From NCBI RefSeq assembly GCF_021556455.1, contig NZ_JAKGCV010000004.1, forward strand, positions 1 through 58,839: a stretch of DNA of 58,839 nucleotides. The letters run 5' to 3'. The position numbers and the translations under genes were made by a program. The number at the start of each line of letters is the position of its first letter. The first letter of the stretch is position 1. This document shows, piece after piece, positions 38,749 to 46,126 of the stretch. The notes under the pieces are model-generated. The model was given only the letters and a program-made list of their open reading frames with translations. It ran no database searches and had not been told where the DNA came from. This stretch comes from Streptomyces fuscigenes. GTDB taxonomy: Bacteria > Actinomycetota > Actinomycetes > Streptomycetales > Streptomycetaceae.

Positions 38749-39463
38749 CAGGGGCTCCGCCGTGGAGCTCGTGGTCCAGGAGCTCGAAGGCTTCCGTGAG
38801 GGCGGCGTGGACCTGGTCGCGTCGGACGCTCGCGCGGTAGGCGAAGCGGACGCCGTCCGGGCGCTCGTCCCCGGGGGTGTCCCCTGTCGTGTCCCCGGTG
38901 TCCCCGGGCTGGGGACGCGTGGGGACATTGCTGGTCAGGTCGTGTGCGGTGCCGTCCGTGAGGAGTGGTGTCTCCAGGTCTCCGCCCGTTCCGGGGACGC
39001 GTCGGGGCGGCGTGTCCCCCGGGGTGCGGACGGTGTCCCTGGTGCTGTCCCCGGGGTGGGTGGAGAGCGTGACGGTGGCGCCGGGTGGCGCGTCCGGGTT
39101 CGCGGCCGAGGAGACGCCGGCGGCGTCGAGGGCGGCCGTGACCGCGCGCCAGATGTCTGCGTTGCGGTGGACGGTGTCCGGGGGGAGGTCGGGGCCGAGC
39201 TGGCGGATCAGCTCGTGGGCGGTGTCGTACGCGGCCTGGCGGCGTGGGGAGATGCTGCCGGGCGGGGGCGGGTCGGCCGGGGTGATGGCGAAGCCCTGCG
39301 GGAACACGCCCTGTCCGCCGCCTGGCGCTTGGATGATGACGGTCGGGTCGTCGGAGAGGGCAACCAGGCGTCCGTACCAGGACGCGGTCAGGCTCGGGTT
39401 CGGGTTGGTGACGGTGACCCACTGGCCGAGGTGGTCCAGGAGCTCGGGGCGGGTGAGGCTCAT
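38741..39463 (-). CDS. Phage protein of unknown function (240 aa)
   Basis: A 240-residue protein with an N-terminal SH3-like segment (LLDHLGQWVTVTNPNPSLTA ... SWYGRLVALSDDPTVIIQA), a helical part (PRRQAAYDTAHELIRQLGPD ... IWRAVTAALDAAGV), a disordered Thr/Pro/Gly-rich region encoded by GACACC-type repeats, and a helical C-terminus (RRDQVHAALTEAFELLDHEL). ATGA overlap with the previous gene. No family recognised. Confidence 0.55.
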   Translation of the reverse strand: MSLTRPELLDHLGQWVTVTNPNPSLTASWYGRLVALSDDPTVIIQAPGGGQGVFPQGFAITPADPPPPGSISPRRQAAYDTAHELIRQLGPDLPPDTVHRNADIWRAVTAALDAAGVSSAANPDAPPGATVTLSTHPGDSTRDTVRTPGDTPPRRVPGTGGDLETPLLTDGTAHDLTSNVPTRPQPGDTGDTTGDTPGDERPDGVRFAYRASVRRDQVHAALTEAFELLDHELHGGAPDA

Positions 39464-39864
39464 GGGCTGGTGTCCTCCGGGGTGTCGGGCAGGGTGATGG
39501 TGGCGGTGACGGTGAGGCGGGTACCGGGCGGGAAGCCGTCCGCGAGGGCGCAGAACCCGGGGCCGGAGACGGCCCCGTGGGTGGGATCGCCGCCGGGTGG
39601 GCCCCAGAAGTAGCCCAGGAGGCGCCGCTCCTCCGGGCCTCGGAACACGGACGGGTGCAGGTACCGCGGCTGGAGCTCCAGGACCGTCGTGGTCTGCCGG
39701 TTGGCCGGGGTCATCCACTCGTCCGGCGCGGAGTGCTTCGCGCACTTCCAGTCCTTCGGGACGTGGTCCAGCTCGTGGGCGGCGGTGTACTCGATGACGC
39801 TGACCTCCATGCATGGGCCGGGGCCGGTGCAGCGGCGGACGTGGGTGCGGCGGCGCCCGCTCAT
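39460..39864 (-). CDS. Phage protein with Cys/His pairs (134 aa)
   Basis: A 134-residue protein with a basic N-terminus (MSGRRRTHVRRCTGPGPCME), HELDHVPKDWKCAKHSAPDEW, then a mixed alpha/beta rest (LLGYFWGPPGGDPTHGAVSG ... LTVTATITLPDT). Its Cys and His residues may bind a metal. Coupled by ATGA overlaps on both sides. No function recognised. Confidence 0.5.
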   Translation of the reverse strand: MSGRRRTHVRRCTGPGPCMEVSVIEYTAAHELDHVPKDWKCAKHSAPDEWMTPANRQTTTVLELQPRYLHPSVFRGPEERRLLGYFWGPPGGDPTHGAVSGPGFCALADGFPPGTRLTVTATITLPDTPEDTSP

Positions 39865-40424
39865 GAGTCGGTGCCGTTCTCGTCGTCGGCCGGCGCGGTG
39901 GGCTTGACCGTGAGCGGGGCAGGGTCCGTTTGGGTGCTCGCGGCCTCGTCCCAGATGTAGGAGCACGTCAGGCACTCGCGCTCCAGGCGCTCGGGGAGCG
40001 GTCCGCGGAGGAGGGTGTCGTCCCGGCGCAGGAGTGTCCTGGCGCTGCGGGCGGGCCGGTACGTCGTGGAGGCGCCGCGAGTGGAGCACTTCACACACCT
40101 CACGGAGCTCCCGGTGTACGCCGGGAAGTGAGGGCCTTCCGGGGCCGGGAGGGCGCCGGCGGCCGCGAGGGTGTCCTCCGCGCGCTGGCCGGCGGCCGCG
40201 TTGGTGGCCGCGTCGAACTCCCACGGACGGCCGTCTGGGCTCTTGAGGAGGGACCAGCCGGTGGCGGTGCCCTCGTCGCTGAGCTGGAGGGAGAGCGCCA
40301 GGCCGCGCGGGTGGAAGGCCTGGCGGTTGATCAGCCAGAGCAGGCCGGTGGAGCTGAGGTCGTGGAACGGGCGGAGCTCCTGGTCCTCGACGACGAGGGC
40401 GGGGGCGGGGGTGGTGTCGGTCAT
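39861..40424 (-). CDS. Phage protein with split CxxC zinc ribbon (187 aa)
   Basis: A 187-residue protein. The N-terminal half (RPFHDLSSTGLLWLINRQAF ... LALSLQLSDEGTATGWSLLK) is alpha/beta; the C-terminal half carries RCVKCSTRG and ECLTCSYIW about 50 residues apart, consistent with a zinc ribbon whose knuckles hold an insert. The ATG start is preceded by GGAAGG. Genes of this kind cluster in Streptomyces phages next to replication functions, but the role is unknown. Confidence 0.55.
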   Translation of the reverse strand: MTDTTPAPALVVEDQELRPFHDLSSTGLLWLINRQAFHPRGLALSLQLSDEGTATGWSLLKSPDGRPWEFDAATNAAAGQRAEDTLAAAGALPAPEGPHFPAYTGSSVRCVKCSTRGASTTYRPARSARTLLRRDDTLLRGPLPERLERECLTCSYIWDEAASTQTDPAPLTVKPTAPADDENGTDS

Positions 40425-40451
40425 GACGTCCTTCCGGTCAGGGATGGTCGG

Positions 40452-40694
40452 TCAGCGGTGGCGCTTGGCGGGCGGGCCGTAGGGGCTCATCCACGCCGGA
40501 CGTGCCGGGCCGGCAACCGCGGCCGGCGGGCGGCGGAGGGTCCGGATCGCCTCGGCCATCTCCTGGAGGGCCTGGACGGCGCGCCGGGTGAACTCGCGGA
40601 GCTGGTCCATGAGGTGGCGGACGTACGCGCAGGTACGGGCGAGAGCGGCGGAGACGGCCCGGGTCTCCTCCGGAGTAAGGCGGGTGATCGTCAT
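40452..40694 (-). CDS. Small helical protein (80 aa)
   Basis: MTITRLTPEETRAVSAALAR is followed by a long amphipathic helix (YVRHLMDQLREFTRRAVQAL QEMAEAIRTL in register) and a basic Pro-rich tail (AWMSPYGPPAKRHR). It probably oligomerises as a coiled coil. GAGGA precedes the ATG, and the hairpin at 40715-40742 lies just upstream of the gene. Confidence 0.55.
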   Translation of the reverse strand: MTITRLTPEETRAVSAALARTCAYVRHLMDQLREFTRRAVQALQEMAEAIRTLRRPPAAVAGPARPAWMSPYGPPAKRHR

Positions 40695-40714
40695 GGGGTC
40701 CTCTGCGGTGTGGG

Positions 40715-40742
40715 GGCCCCGGCCGTGCACGCGGCCGGGGCC
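40715..40742. terminator. GC hairpin after the 40758 gene
   Basis: Perfect 11-bp stem (40715-40725 / 40732-40742) extended by CGTGCACG, 16 nt past the stop of the 40758-41210 gene. Confidence 0.5.
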
Positions 40743-40757
40743 CGGGATGGGGCCGCG

Positions 40758-41210
40758 CTACGACTGCGCGCGGGCGGCGTTGACGAGCTCGGCGGCCGAG
40801 GTGACGGCCATCTCGAACAGGACTCTGATCGCCTGGCCGAGGTCCGGGGTGCCGGCGCGGTCGGACTCGAACGCGAAGGCTTCGAACAGGGCCTCTGCCG
40901 TGGCCATGTCCTGGTTGGCGAACGCGGCGGTGAACTGGGCGACGAAGCGGAGCGGCGCCGGGAGCACGTCCAGCGGCTCCGGCTCCTCGGTGACGGAGTC
41001 CACCACCACGGGCCCGAAGAACCCTTCTGACGGGGCGCTCATCCGGGCGGGGTAGGAGGCGAGTTGGGCGAGGGCGCCGCACATGAGGAAGGTCGAGAGC
41101 GGCCCGGCGTCCACGAGTGGCTGCAGCATTCCGGCAGCGCTCTCCCACCCTTCGATCAGGCCGCGGGCGACGGCCCGCTGAATGACGGCGATGTCCTCCT
41201 CTTGGGTCAT
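40758..41210 (-). CDS. Helical phage protein (150 aa)
   Basis: A 150-residue, mostly helical and acidic protein (MTQEEDIAVIQRAVARGLIE GWESAAGML ... FVAQFTAAFANQDMATAEALFEAF). No Cys clusters or membrane helix. ATGA overlap with the upstream gene and hairpin downstream. No family recognised. Confidence 0.55.
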   Translation of the reverse strand: MTQEEDIAVIQRAVARGLIEGWESAAGMLQPLVDAGPLSTFLMCGALAQLASYPARMSAPSEGFFGPVVVDSVTEEPEPLDVLPAPLRFVAQFTAAFANQDMATAEALFEAFAFESDRAGTPDLGQAIRVLFEMAVTSAAELVNAARAQS

Positions 41211-41872
41211 GACGTGCTCCCGCTGGTGGCGGCGGTGCTCGAGGTGGCGTGCCGCCCGGTGGCGGCGTCGGCGGGCGGGTGGGGGTGATCCGGGCACGCC
41301 TCGCCGGTGGAGAGCTCCCGGCCGCACGGCGGCGTGTCCCGGCCGAGGGTGGCCTCCAGGACGCGGATGCGGTCCTGGAGGTGGCCGACCCGTGCCCGGA
41401 GTCCGTACGCCTCTACCGCGGTCTCCTCGCCCGCGGTCACGGAGGCGTCGGCGGCGGCCCGCATGACGCCGAGGAGGGACGTCAGGCGTTGGTTCTGGCG
41501 CTCCAGGTGGAAGATCAGGCCCTCGCGCTCATGCGGGAGCCGGCGCAGTGCGCGCCGTTTCGCGGAGCGCAGGGCGAGGCGTGTGCGGGCGTGGGCGTGC
41601 TCCTCGTCGTGGAGCTCCACGGCGAGGGACGCGCCGGGGTGGTCGGCGGCGGCCAGGCATGCGGCGATCACCACGGCGTCCGGGGTGTCGCCCGGGAACT
41701 CGACGGAGGCGCCGTTCGGGGTGTCGAGGCCGCACCCGTCCAGCGGGGAGTGGATGCCGAATACGGCGCCGGAGGGGTGGCGGAGGAGGGTGCGGCGGTA
41801 GCCGGGTACCTCGTTCCAGCCGGCGGCCTCCAGGGCCTCCACGACGGACGTTCGGCCGGTCCAGTTGCTCAT
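41207..41872 (-). CDS. Coiled-coil phage protein (221 aa)
   Basis: A 221-residue protein. The N-terminal domain (MSNWTGRTSVVEALEAAGWN ... TPDAVVIAACLAAADHPG) resembles small alpha/beta modules of Streptomyces accessory proteins. The middle and C-terminal part is a coiled coil (RLPHEREGLIFHLERQNQRL ... LRARVGHLQDRIRVLEATLG), followed by a CGRELSTGEACPDHPH motif with possible metal ligands. The ATG at 41872 is chosen because an upstream start adds 19 residues of low quality. Function unknown. Confidence 0.55.
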   Translation of the reverse strand: MSNWTGRTSVVEALEAAGWNEVPGYRRTLLRHPSGAVFGIHSPLDGCGLDTPNGASVEFPGDTPDAVVIAACLAAADHPGASLAVELHDEEHAHARTRLALRSAKRRALRRLPHEREGLIFHLERQNQRLTSLLGVMRAAADASVTAGEETAVEAYGLRARVGHLQDRIRVLEATLGRDTPPCGRELSTGEACPDHPHPPADAATGRHATSSTAATSGSTS

Positions 41873-41913
41873 CAGGGTTCGCTCCGTTCGATGGGGTGTG
41901 GTGTGCTGGTGCC

Positions 41914-41944
41914 GGGCCGCCCCCGCCAACCTCGGGGGCGGCCC
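41914..41944. terminator. GC hairpin after the 41955 gene
   Basis: Perfect 12-bp stem (41914-41925 / 41933-41944, 7-nt loop), 11 nt past the stop of the 41955-42272 gene. Confidence 0.5.
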
Positions 41945-41954
41945 GTGCTCGTGG

Positions 41955-42272
41955 TCATCCGTTGGGCTGGTGGCCGCCGGCTGCGGCCATGAGCGCGCGG
42001 AGGAGGTCCGTGCGGCCGTTGAGGGAGATCTCGTTGGCGGCGGTCATGACGGAGCGGGTCCAGTCGGCGAGGGGCGCGAGGACCCCGGCGGCCTCGGTGG
42101 CGGCGGCGTCGGTGTCGAACGCGGCCAGGGCGTGGCCCTCGTGGTGGGCGAGCATCCACCGGTGGCGTGCGTCGTACTGCGTGGGGATCTCGTAGACGTG
42201 GAGCCCGGGGACGGGCTCGGTGGCCTCCACGATGAGCATCCCGGTGGAGGTGTAGGCGACGTGTTCAGGCAT
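41955..42272 (-). CDS. Small alpha/beta phage protein (105 aa)
   Basis: A 105-residue protein (MPEHVAYTSTGMLIVEATEP ... LHVYEIPTQYDARHRWMLAHHEGHALAAFDT). Its strand-helix pattern (VAYTSTGMLIVEA, RHRWMLAHHEG, DAAATEAAGVLAPLADWTRSV) suggests a compact single domain. It overlaps the preceding gene by 8 nt. No function recognised. Confidence 0.55.
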   Translation of the reverse strand: MPEHVAYTSTGMLIVEATEPVPGLHVYEIPTQYDARHRWMLAHHEGHALAAFDTDAAATEAAGVLAPLADWTRSVMTAANEISLNGRTDLLRALMAAAGGHQPNG

Positions 42273-43251
42273 GTGCGCGCTCCGCTTCGGGCAGGTCGGT
42301 GCGCGGTACGCCGGTGCCGTGCTGCGAAGGGGCGAGACGGCCGTAGTCGGCCTCCAACTGGTCTAGCGGGACTGGGTCGTTGGAGGTGTCTCCGTTGAGG
42401 AGGACGAGCGGGCAGCCGCGGTAGTCGAGGGCCACGGGCAGCCACCAGTCGCCGTCTCGGTCGCTGTGCCAGACGGCGGCCTGGACGGTGCGGCCCTGCC
42501 ACCGCACGGAGGCTTTCACGCAGCCCGGGGCGTGGGTGGTGGCGTCGTAGCAGCGGCAGCCGCGGGCCTCCAGTTCCTCCACTCGCGCGGCCAGGAGGTC
42601 CACGACGCCCAGGAGTTCCGGGAGGAGGGCCCGGGCGTTGCGGATGACGAACTCGTCCGTGAGGTCGGGGAACGCGGTGGGGCCGGCGGCGATGACGCTG
42701 ACGATGTCGCGGATGCGGTCCAGTCGGCCGGGGGTCCAGGTGATGGTGGGCGCGTGGTCAGGCTCGCTCCAGCCGAGCGCGTCCCGGATTTCGGACTGGC
42801 TCACCCGCCCCTCGGAGACGAGGCGGTCCTCCCGCCAGTGCTGCCGGGTCCGCATGAGGGCGGCCAGGCGTGCGGGGCCGGCCGGGTCCAGCGCTCGCGC
42901 GGCGCCCGTCGTGTCGCGGGCGCGGAGCGCGGCGGGTGTCCGGTCCGGCCAGTGCGGCTCCGGCTCCACGATGGCGTCCAGCGACTCCGTGCAGTCGGCG
43001 CACCGGCGCGATTTCTTGAAGCCGCCGGCGGTGGGGTATTCGCTGGTCACTTCCCATGAGGTGTGGGCGCACCCCGGGCTGAGTTGGACCAGGTCGGGGT
43101 CCACCGAGGCGGCGGCGGACGTGGCGGCCGCCTGGCCGTCCGGGCAGAGCTCGCCGAGGCGGGCGCCCGGCGGGCATGTGGTGCAGGTGAGGGTGTGGGT
43201 ATCGGCTGCGCGTAGGGCGGCCACGGCGGCCTCCATGGTGGTCTCGCTCAT
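42265..43251 (-). CDS. Phage protein with several Cys clusters (328 aa)
   Basis: A 328-residue protein. Cys residues group as TCTTCPPGARLGELCPDG (about 22-40), CAHTSWE, RRCADC (about 83-88) and RGCRCYDATTHAPGC (about 230-244), suggesting two or more zinc sites. A helical region includes HWREDRLVSEGRVSQSEIRD ALGW, which could be an HTH, and TPGRLDRIRDIVSVIAAG. The C-terminus is beta-rich (VRWQGRTVQAAVWHSDRDGD ... LDYRGCPLVLLNGD). The first segment recalls short Cys-rich modules in Streptomyces (TCPPGARLGELCP). Function unknown. Confidence 0.55.
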   Translation of the reverse strand: MSETTMEAAVAALRAADTHTLTCTTCPPGARLGELCPDGQAAATSAAASVDPDLVQLSPGCAHTSWEVTSEYPTAGGFKKSRRCADCTESLDAIVEPEPHWPDRTPAALRARDTTGAARALDPAGPARLAALMRTRQHWREDRLVSEGRVSQSEIRDALGWSEPDHAPTITWTPGRLDRIRDIVSVIAAGPTAFPDLTDEFVIRNARALLPELLGVVDLLAARVEELEARGCRCYDATTHAPGCVKASVRWQGRTVQAAVWHSDRDGDWWLPVALDYRGCPLVLLNGDTSNDPVPLDQLEADYGRLAPSQHGTGVPRTDLPEAERAHA

Positions 43252-43274
43252 CGGGTTCCTTTCGTGCTGGGGCT

Positions 43275-43481
43275 TCACAGGGCGCCGGTCCACGCGGCGA
43301 GTTGTTCGCCGGCCTCCGCGTTGGCGTGGATCAGGGCGTCGCGGTCTTTCAGGAGGTCGGTCAGGGCCGTGCGGCACTCCGTCAGGAGCGCCCTGGCCGC
43401 GGCCTCGTCGGCCGGTGCGGCGGCCAGGCGGGCCGTGAGGTCGCGGATGTCGCGGACCCGGGCGGGCTGGAGCTCGTTCAC
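43275..43481 (-). CDS. Small coiled-coil protein (68 aa)
   Basis: A short helical protein from a GTG (VNELQPARVRDIRDLTARLA ... LTECRTALTDLLKDRDALIH) with heptad-like leucines. GTGA overlap with the upstream gene. Probably oligomeric; function unknown. Confidence 0.5.
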   Translation of the reverse strand: MNELQPARVRDIRDLTARLAAAPADEAAARALLTECRTALTDLLKDRDALIHANAEAGEQLAAWTGAL

Positions 43482-43789
43482 CGGGCACCTGCCGTCCAGG
43501 CGGGCCGCCGGTAGAGCGGCGCGGCCGGGTCGAGGTGGACGCCGAGGGTGGCGAGCTCCTGGCGGTACGCCTCCGCCCGGACCCGGGCGCGCGCCCGCAT
43601 CCGGGCGAGGATCTGCGCGAACGTCGGCGCGGTCCAGGCGTGCACGCCGGAGCGCATGAGGGCCAGGCCGTGGGTGTCCTGTGGGCGACCGCACCAGCGG
43701 CAGCCGCTCGGCTCCGGGGGCCGGCCGTCTGGGTAGCGGATCGGTCCCCGGGCCAGACCGGTGCGGGGGTCGCGGAACATGAGGGTCAT
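43478..43789 (-). CDS. Small protein with zinc knuckle (103 aa)
   Basis: MTLMFRDPRTGLARGPIRYP is followed by CRWCGRPQDTHGLALMRSGV and HAWTAPT, a C-x2-C ... H ... H arrangement seen in many small actinophage proteins, then a basic helix (FAQILARMRARARVRAEAYRQEL). A zinc-supported nucleic-acid-binding role is plausible. ATGA overlaps on both sides. Confidence 0.6.
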   Translation of the reverse strand: MTLMFRDPRTGLARGPIRYPDGRPPEPSGCRWCGRPQDTHGLALMRSGVHAWTAPTFAQILARMRARARVRAEAYRQELATLGVHLDPAAPLYRRPAWTAGAR

Positions 43790-44223
43790 CGGTCGTTCTC
43801 CTGGCCGTGCTGGGGGGCGAGGTTGGTGGTGGTGCCCCGGCCTGCGGCGGCGAGGGCGCGGGTGACGGAGCGCGGTCCGTAGCGGCGGGCGGCGGTGTCC
43901 TGGCCGTGCTCCTCGATGGCGGCGAGCACGAGCTCCACGGGCGCGTCCCCGGCCGGGCCCGGGCGGGCCGGCGCGGCGCGGTGGCGGCGGCTGTTGCACA
44001 GCAGGCACCCGCCGCCCGCGACGTCCACCGGGCCGTCCGGGTGGATGCGGCAGCCGGTGACCGGGACGCGGCCCACGGCGGCCACCAGGCGCCGCACGAG
44101 GAGGACGGATTGGTCCAGCTCCCGCAGGAGCTCCGGGGTGGTCTCCCGGGCGGTGAGGCGGGCCTCGTACTCGCGGAGATCCGCCAGGGCGGCGCGGAGG
44201 TCCCGGAGGAGGGTGAGGTTCAT
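43786..44223 (-). CDS. Phage protein with HTH-like C-terminus (145 aa)
   Basis: A 145-residue protein: helical N-terminus (MNLTLLRDLRAALADLREYE ARL), a Cys-containing middle (VTGCRIHPDG and GGGCLLCNSRRH), and a C-terminal segment VELVLAAIEEHGQDTAARRYG PRSVTRALAAAGRG that reads like an HTH. It follows the replication-initiator candidate with an ATGA overlap, so it may assist replication or regulation. Confidence 0.55.
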   Translation of the reverse strand: MNLTLLRDLRAALADLREYEARLTARETTPELLRELDQSVLLVRRLVAAVGRVPVTGCRIHPDGPVDVAGGGCLLCNSRRHRAAPARPGPAGDAPVELVLAAIEEHGQDTAARRYGPRSVTRALAAAGRGTTTNLAPQHGQENDR

Positions 44224-45485
44224 GAGCCCACCGCCTGTCCAGCGGCGGCGGCGCGGGCCTCCACGCGACAACGGGCGCACTTCCCGGCGGGCTCCGGCGC
44301 GGGCACGGTCCGGATGACCTTCCCGCAGTCCCCCTCGCAGTCCCGGAACACGGTCTTCCGGGAAGATCGTTCAGCGGCCGTCTCCGGCTGCGTGGGCGCC
44401 TCGGCGGTCCCGGAGGGCACCCCGACCAAGATCGCGCCCTGAACAGGCAGCTGAGCAGCCGCACGGCGCTGCCTACGGTCCTCGGCCTCCCGCTCGCAGG
44501 TCCGGCAGCGGTCCCCGGTGTCGAGGTCCTGGCCGTCATCACAGCGGGCGGAGGTGCAGTTCCCGCGGCGCACCAGGGCCACGGCCACGCCGACCGGCCG
44601 GAGGATGCCCGGGCCCTCCGCGGACTCCGCGTCCGCCTCGTAGCCGTGGTTCCACCACCGGCGCTCCGTGCGGGCCACGAGCTGGTCCACCGTCAGGCCG
44701 CGGGCGAGCTCCGCCCGGATCGCGTCCTCGATGGCGGCGGGCAGGAGCTCCGGGAGCTGGTCCCTCAGCCGCGACGGGAGGAGCGCGATCACACAGCCGA
44801 TCGCCGCCCTGTCGACCTCCTCCGCCGCCGGGTCCGCTTTTGCTGCCGCGGCGGAGCCGCTCGAGGTCGGCCCTCCACTACCGGTAGTAGGCCTACGGCC
44901 GTCACCAGAGGTTCCGGACGGTTGAGTGGACGGTTCCCTGACGGTTACGGCGGCACTGAGTGCGTGACGTCCGCACTCAGAGTGCGTGACGTCACGCACT
45001 TCGAGTGCGTGACATGCGTCGTCAGAGTCCGTGACATCCCCCTCCGTCACGGCGTCAGAGTCCGTGACGGTCACGCCGTCTGCGTGCGTGACAGCAGCGG
45101 CGGCGGCGCGCCGGGCGCGGGCCTTGCGCTGCCGTTCCTTCGCGGCGCCCTTCTGGCGCTCCTCCTCCTCGATGAGCTCCGCCCAGTCCGAGGCGGGGCG
45201 GGAGAGGTGGAGGGCCAGGGCGTAGATGACGTTTTCGTGGTGCGTCCCCGTGGCCCGGATGAGGCCGGCGTCCTCCAGGCGGCGAAGCGCCCGTTGAACG
45301 GTGCGCCGGTCGAAGCCGGTGCGGTAGCGGAGCTTGACCACGGAGGGGCGGGCGCCGCGCCCCTGCTTGTCCGCGTGCTCGGCCAGAGCCTGGAGCACCC
45401 CGCGGGCCGTGGTGTCAGGGCGCCCCTTCTCCGTGCGCAGCATGGGCGCGTCGTCCATCGCCCATGTGACCGCTTCGTGGCTCAT
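44220..45485 (-). CDS. Replication-initiator-like winged-helix protein
   Basis: A 421-residue protein. The N-terminal winged helix (about 5-100: AVTWAMDDAPMLRTEKGRPD, VLQALAEHADKQGRGARPSVVKLRYRTGFDRRTVQRALRRLEDAGLIRATG) is the type found at the start of phage and actinobacterial replication initiators. A basic linker is followed by a repetitive stretch (VTHADGVTVTDSDAVTEGDVTDSDD) encoded by DNA iterons, a central helical domain (CVIALLPSRLRDQLPELLPAAI ... LVARTERRWW) and two C-terminal zinc-like pairs (CRTC, CARC). Start: the ATG with GGAAGGTGG upstream, 4 codons after an in-frame GTG without usable SD. Promoter P6 lies 84 nt upstream. Iterons inside an initiator gene parallel lambda O. Confidence 0.7.
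   Translation of the reverse strand: MSHEAVTWAMDDAPMLRTEKGRPDTTARGVLQALAEHADKQGRGARPSVVKLRYRTGFDRRTVQRALRRLEDAGLIRATGTHHENVIYALALHLSRPASDWAELIEEEERQKGAAKERQRKARARRAAAAAVTHADGVTVTDSDAVTEGDVTDSDDACHALEVRDVTHSECGRHALSAAVTVREPSTQPSGTSGDGRRPTTGSGGPTSSGSAAAAKADPAAEEVDRAAIGCVIALLPSRLRDQLPELLPAAIEDAIRAELARGLTVDQLVARTERRWWNHGYEADAESAEGPGILRPVGVAVALVRRGNCTSARCDDGQDLDTGDRCRTCEREAEDRRQRRAAAQLPVQGAILVGVPSGTAEAPTQPETAAERSSRKTVFRDCEGDCGKVIRTVPAPEPAGKCARCRVEARAAAAGQAVGS
44958..45092. other. Iteron cluster inside the initiator gene: candidate replication origin
   Basis: Direct copies of GAG-TGCGTGAC or GAG-TCCGTGAC at 44958-44968, 44980-44990, 45003-45013, 45025-45035 and 45058-45068, a further TGCGTGAC at 45085-45092, and an inverted copy at 44991-45000. 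Two opposed copies make the perfect 20-bp palindrome AGTGCGTGACGTCACGCACT (44981-45000). Most copies are spaced 22-23 bp (about two helical turns), as expected for initiator binding on one DNA face. Confidence 0.65.
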
Positions 45486-45568
45486 GCGGCGGTCCACCTT
45501 CCATCAGTGCAGATCAGTGCCGGTGCGAGCGGGCCGCCTTTTGCCGGGGCGCCCCGTTCGTGATCACC

Positions 45569-45597
45569 ACATTGATGGGGTGAGTTTGCAAAGTCAA
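45569..45597 (-). promoter_or_regulatory. Palindrome promoter P6 (TTGACT - 17 bp - CAATGT)
   Basis: -35 TTGACT (45592-45597), 17-bp spacer, -10 CAATGT (45569-45574); operator TGAGTTTGCAAAGTCA at 45581-45596. Drives the replication-initiator candidate, linking replication to the same control as P1-P5. Confidence 0.78.
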
Positions 45598-45636
45598 GAT
45601 GCACTGTCACGCACTTAAAAGGCGTACACGAACGGG

Positions 45637-46041
45637 TCACGCTGACCCCGCCTCGGCGGTCGCGCGGTTCATGAGCCGGACCCACGCCTCCGCCGACCGC
45701 GTCCGCATGAGGACCACGGGGTCCACCACGCGCACCACGTAGGCCGCCGGGCACTCCCACGAGGCCCCGGGCACCCGGCAGTCGGGATCGGGCTCCAGCT
45801 CCCCGTCCGGTGCCACCTCGTAGAGCGCGCCGTCCGGGAGGAGCGCGGCGTAGACCCGGGCCACCGTCCGACTGGTCGTCACGTACACCCGGTCCAGCCG
45901 CGCGGCGCCGCCCAGCTCGATCGCGGCCGCGGTGGTCGTCCCCTCCGCTCCGGTCTCGGCCGGCGGGAGGAGACGGCCACCAGGGGCCAGTCCGGGGACA
46001 CCGCCGTGGAAGTACCGGGCGGGAGGGCGGGGGTGGGACAC
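45637..46041 (-). CDS. Arr-like ADP-ribosyltransferase candidate
   Basis: A 134-residue protein resembling the compact rifampin ADP-ribosyltransferase (Arr) fold: RYFHGGVPGLAPGGRLLPP near the start (H in the YxHG position, then G-L-x-P-G), RVYVTTSRTVARVYAALLPDGALYEVAP (strand with Tyr and the Y/F-x-T pattern), and GELEPDPDCRVPGASWECPAAYVVRVVDPV, matching the E/D-D-P-x region and final strand. Arr transfers ADP-ribose from NAD to a small drug; related phage enzymes modify host proteins. The catalytic Asp/Glu cannot be fixed by eye. It is the last gene in the early run from 53.5 kb and could alter host transcription or defence (inference). Confidence 0.5.
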   Translation of the reverse strand: MSHPRPPARYFHGGVPGLAPGGRLLPPAETGAEGTTTAAAIELGGAARLDRVYVTTSRTVARVYAALLPDGALYEVAPDGELEPDPDCRVPGASWECPAAYVVRVVDPVVLMRTRSAEAWVRLMNRATAEAGSA

Positions 46042-46075
46042 GACGGTCTCCAGGCGGGGAGGGCGTGGGGAAGGG

Positions 46076-46107
46076 GGCCGGGCCTCCGCGACGGCGAAGG
46101 CCCGGCC
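46076..46107. terminator. GC hairpin after the lipoprotein gene
   Basis: Perfect 10-bp stem (46076-46085 / 46098-46107), 19 nt past the stop of the 46127-46498 gene. Confidence 0.5.
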
Positions 46108-46126
46108 GGGAGGGGGAGGCGCGCGG

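Noticed and set aside
44958..45092. CRISPR-like array in the initiator gene
   Set aside because: Units are only 10-11 bp, short-spaced and coding; the pattern fits iterons.
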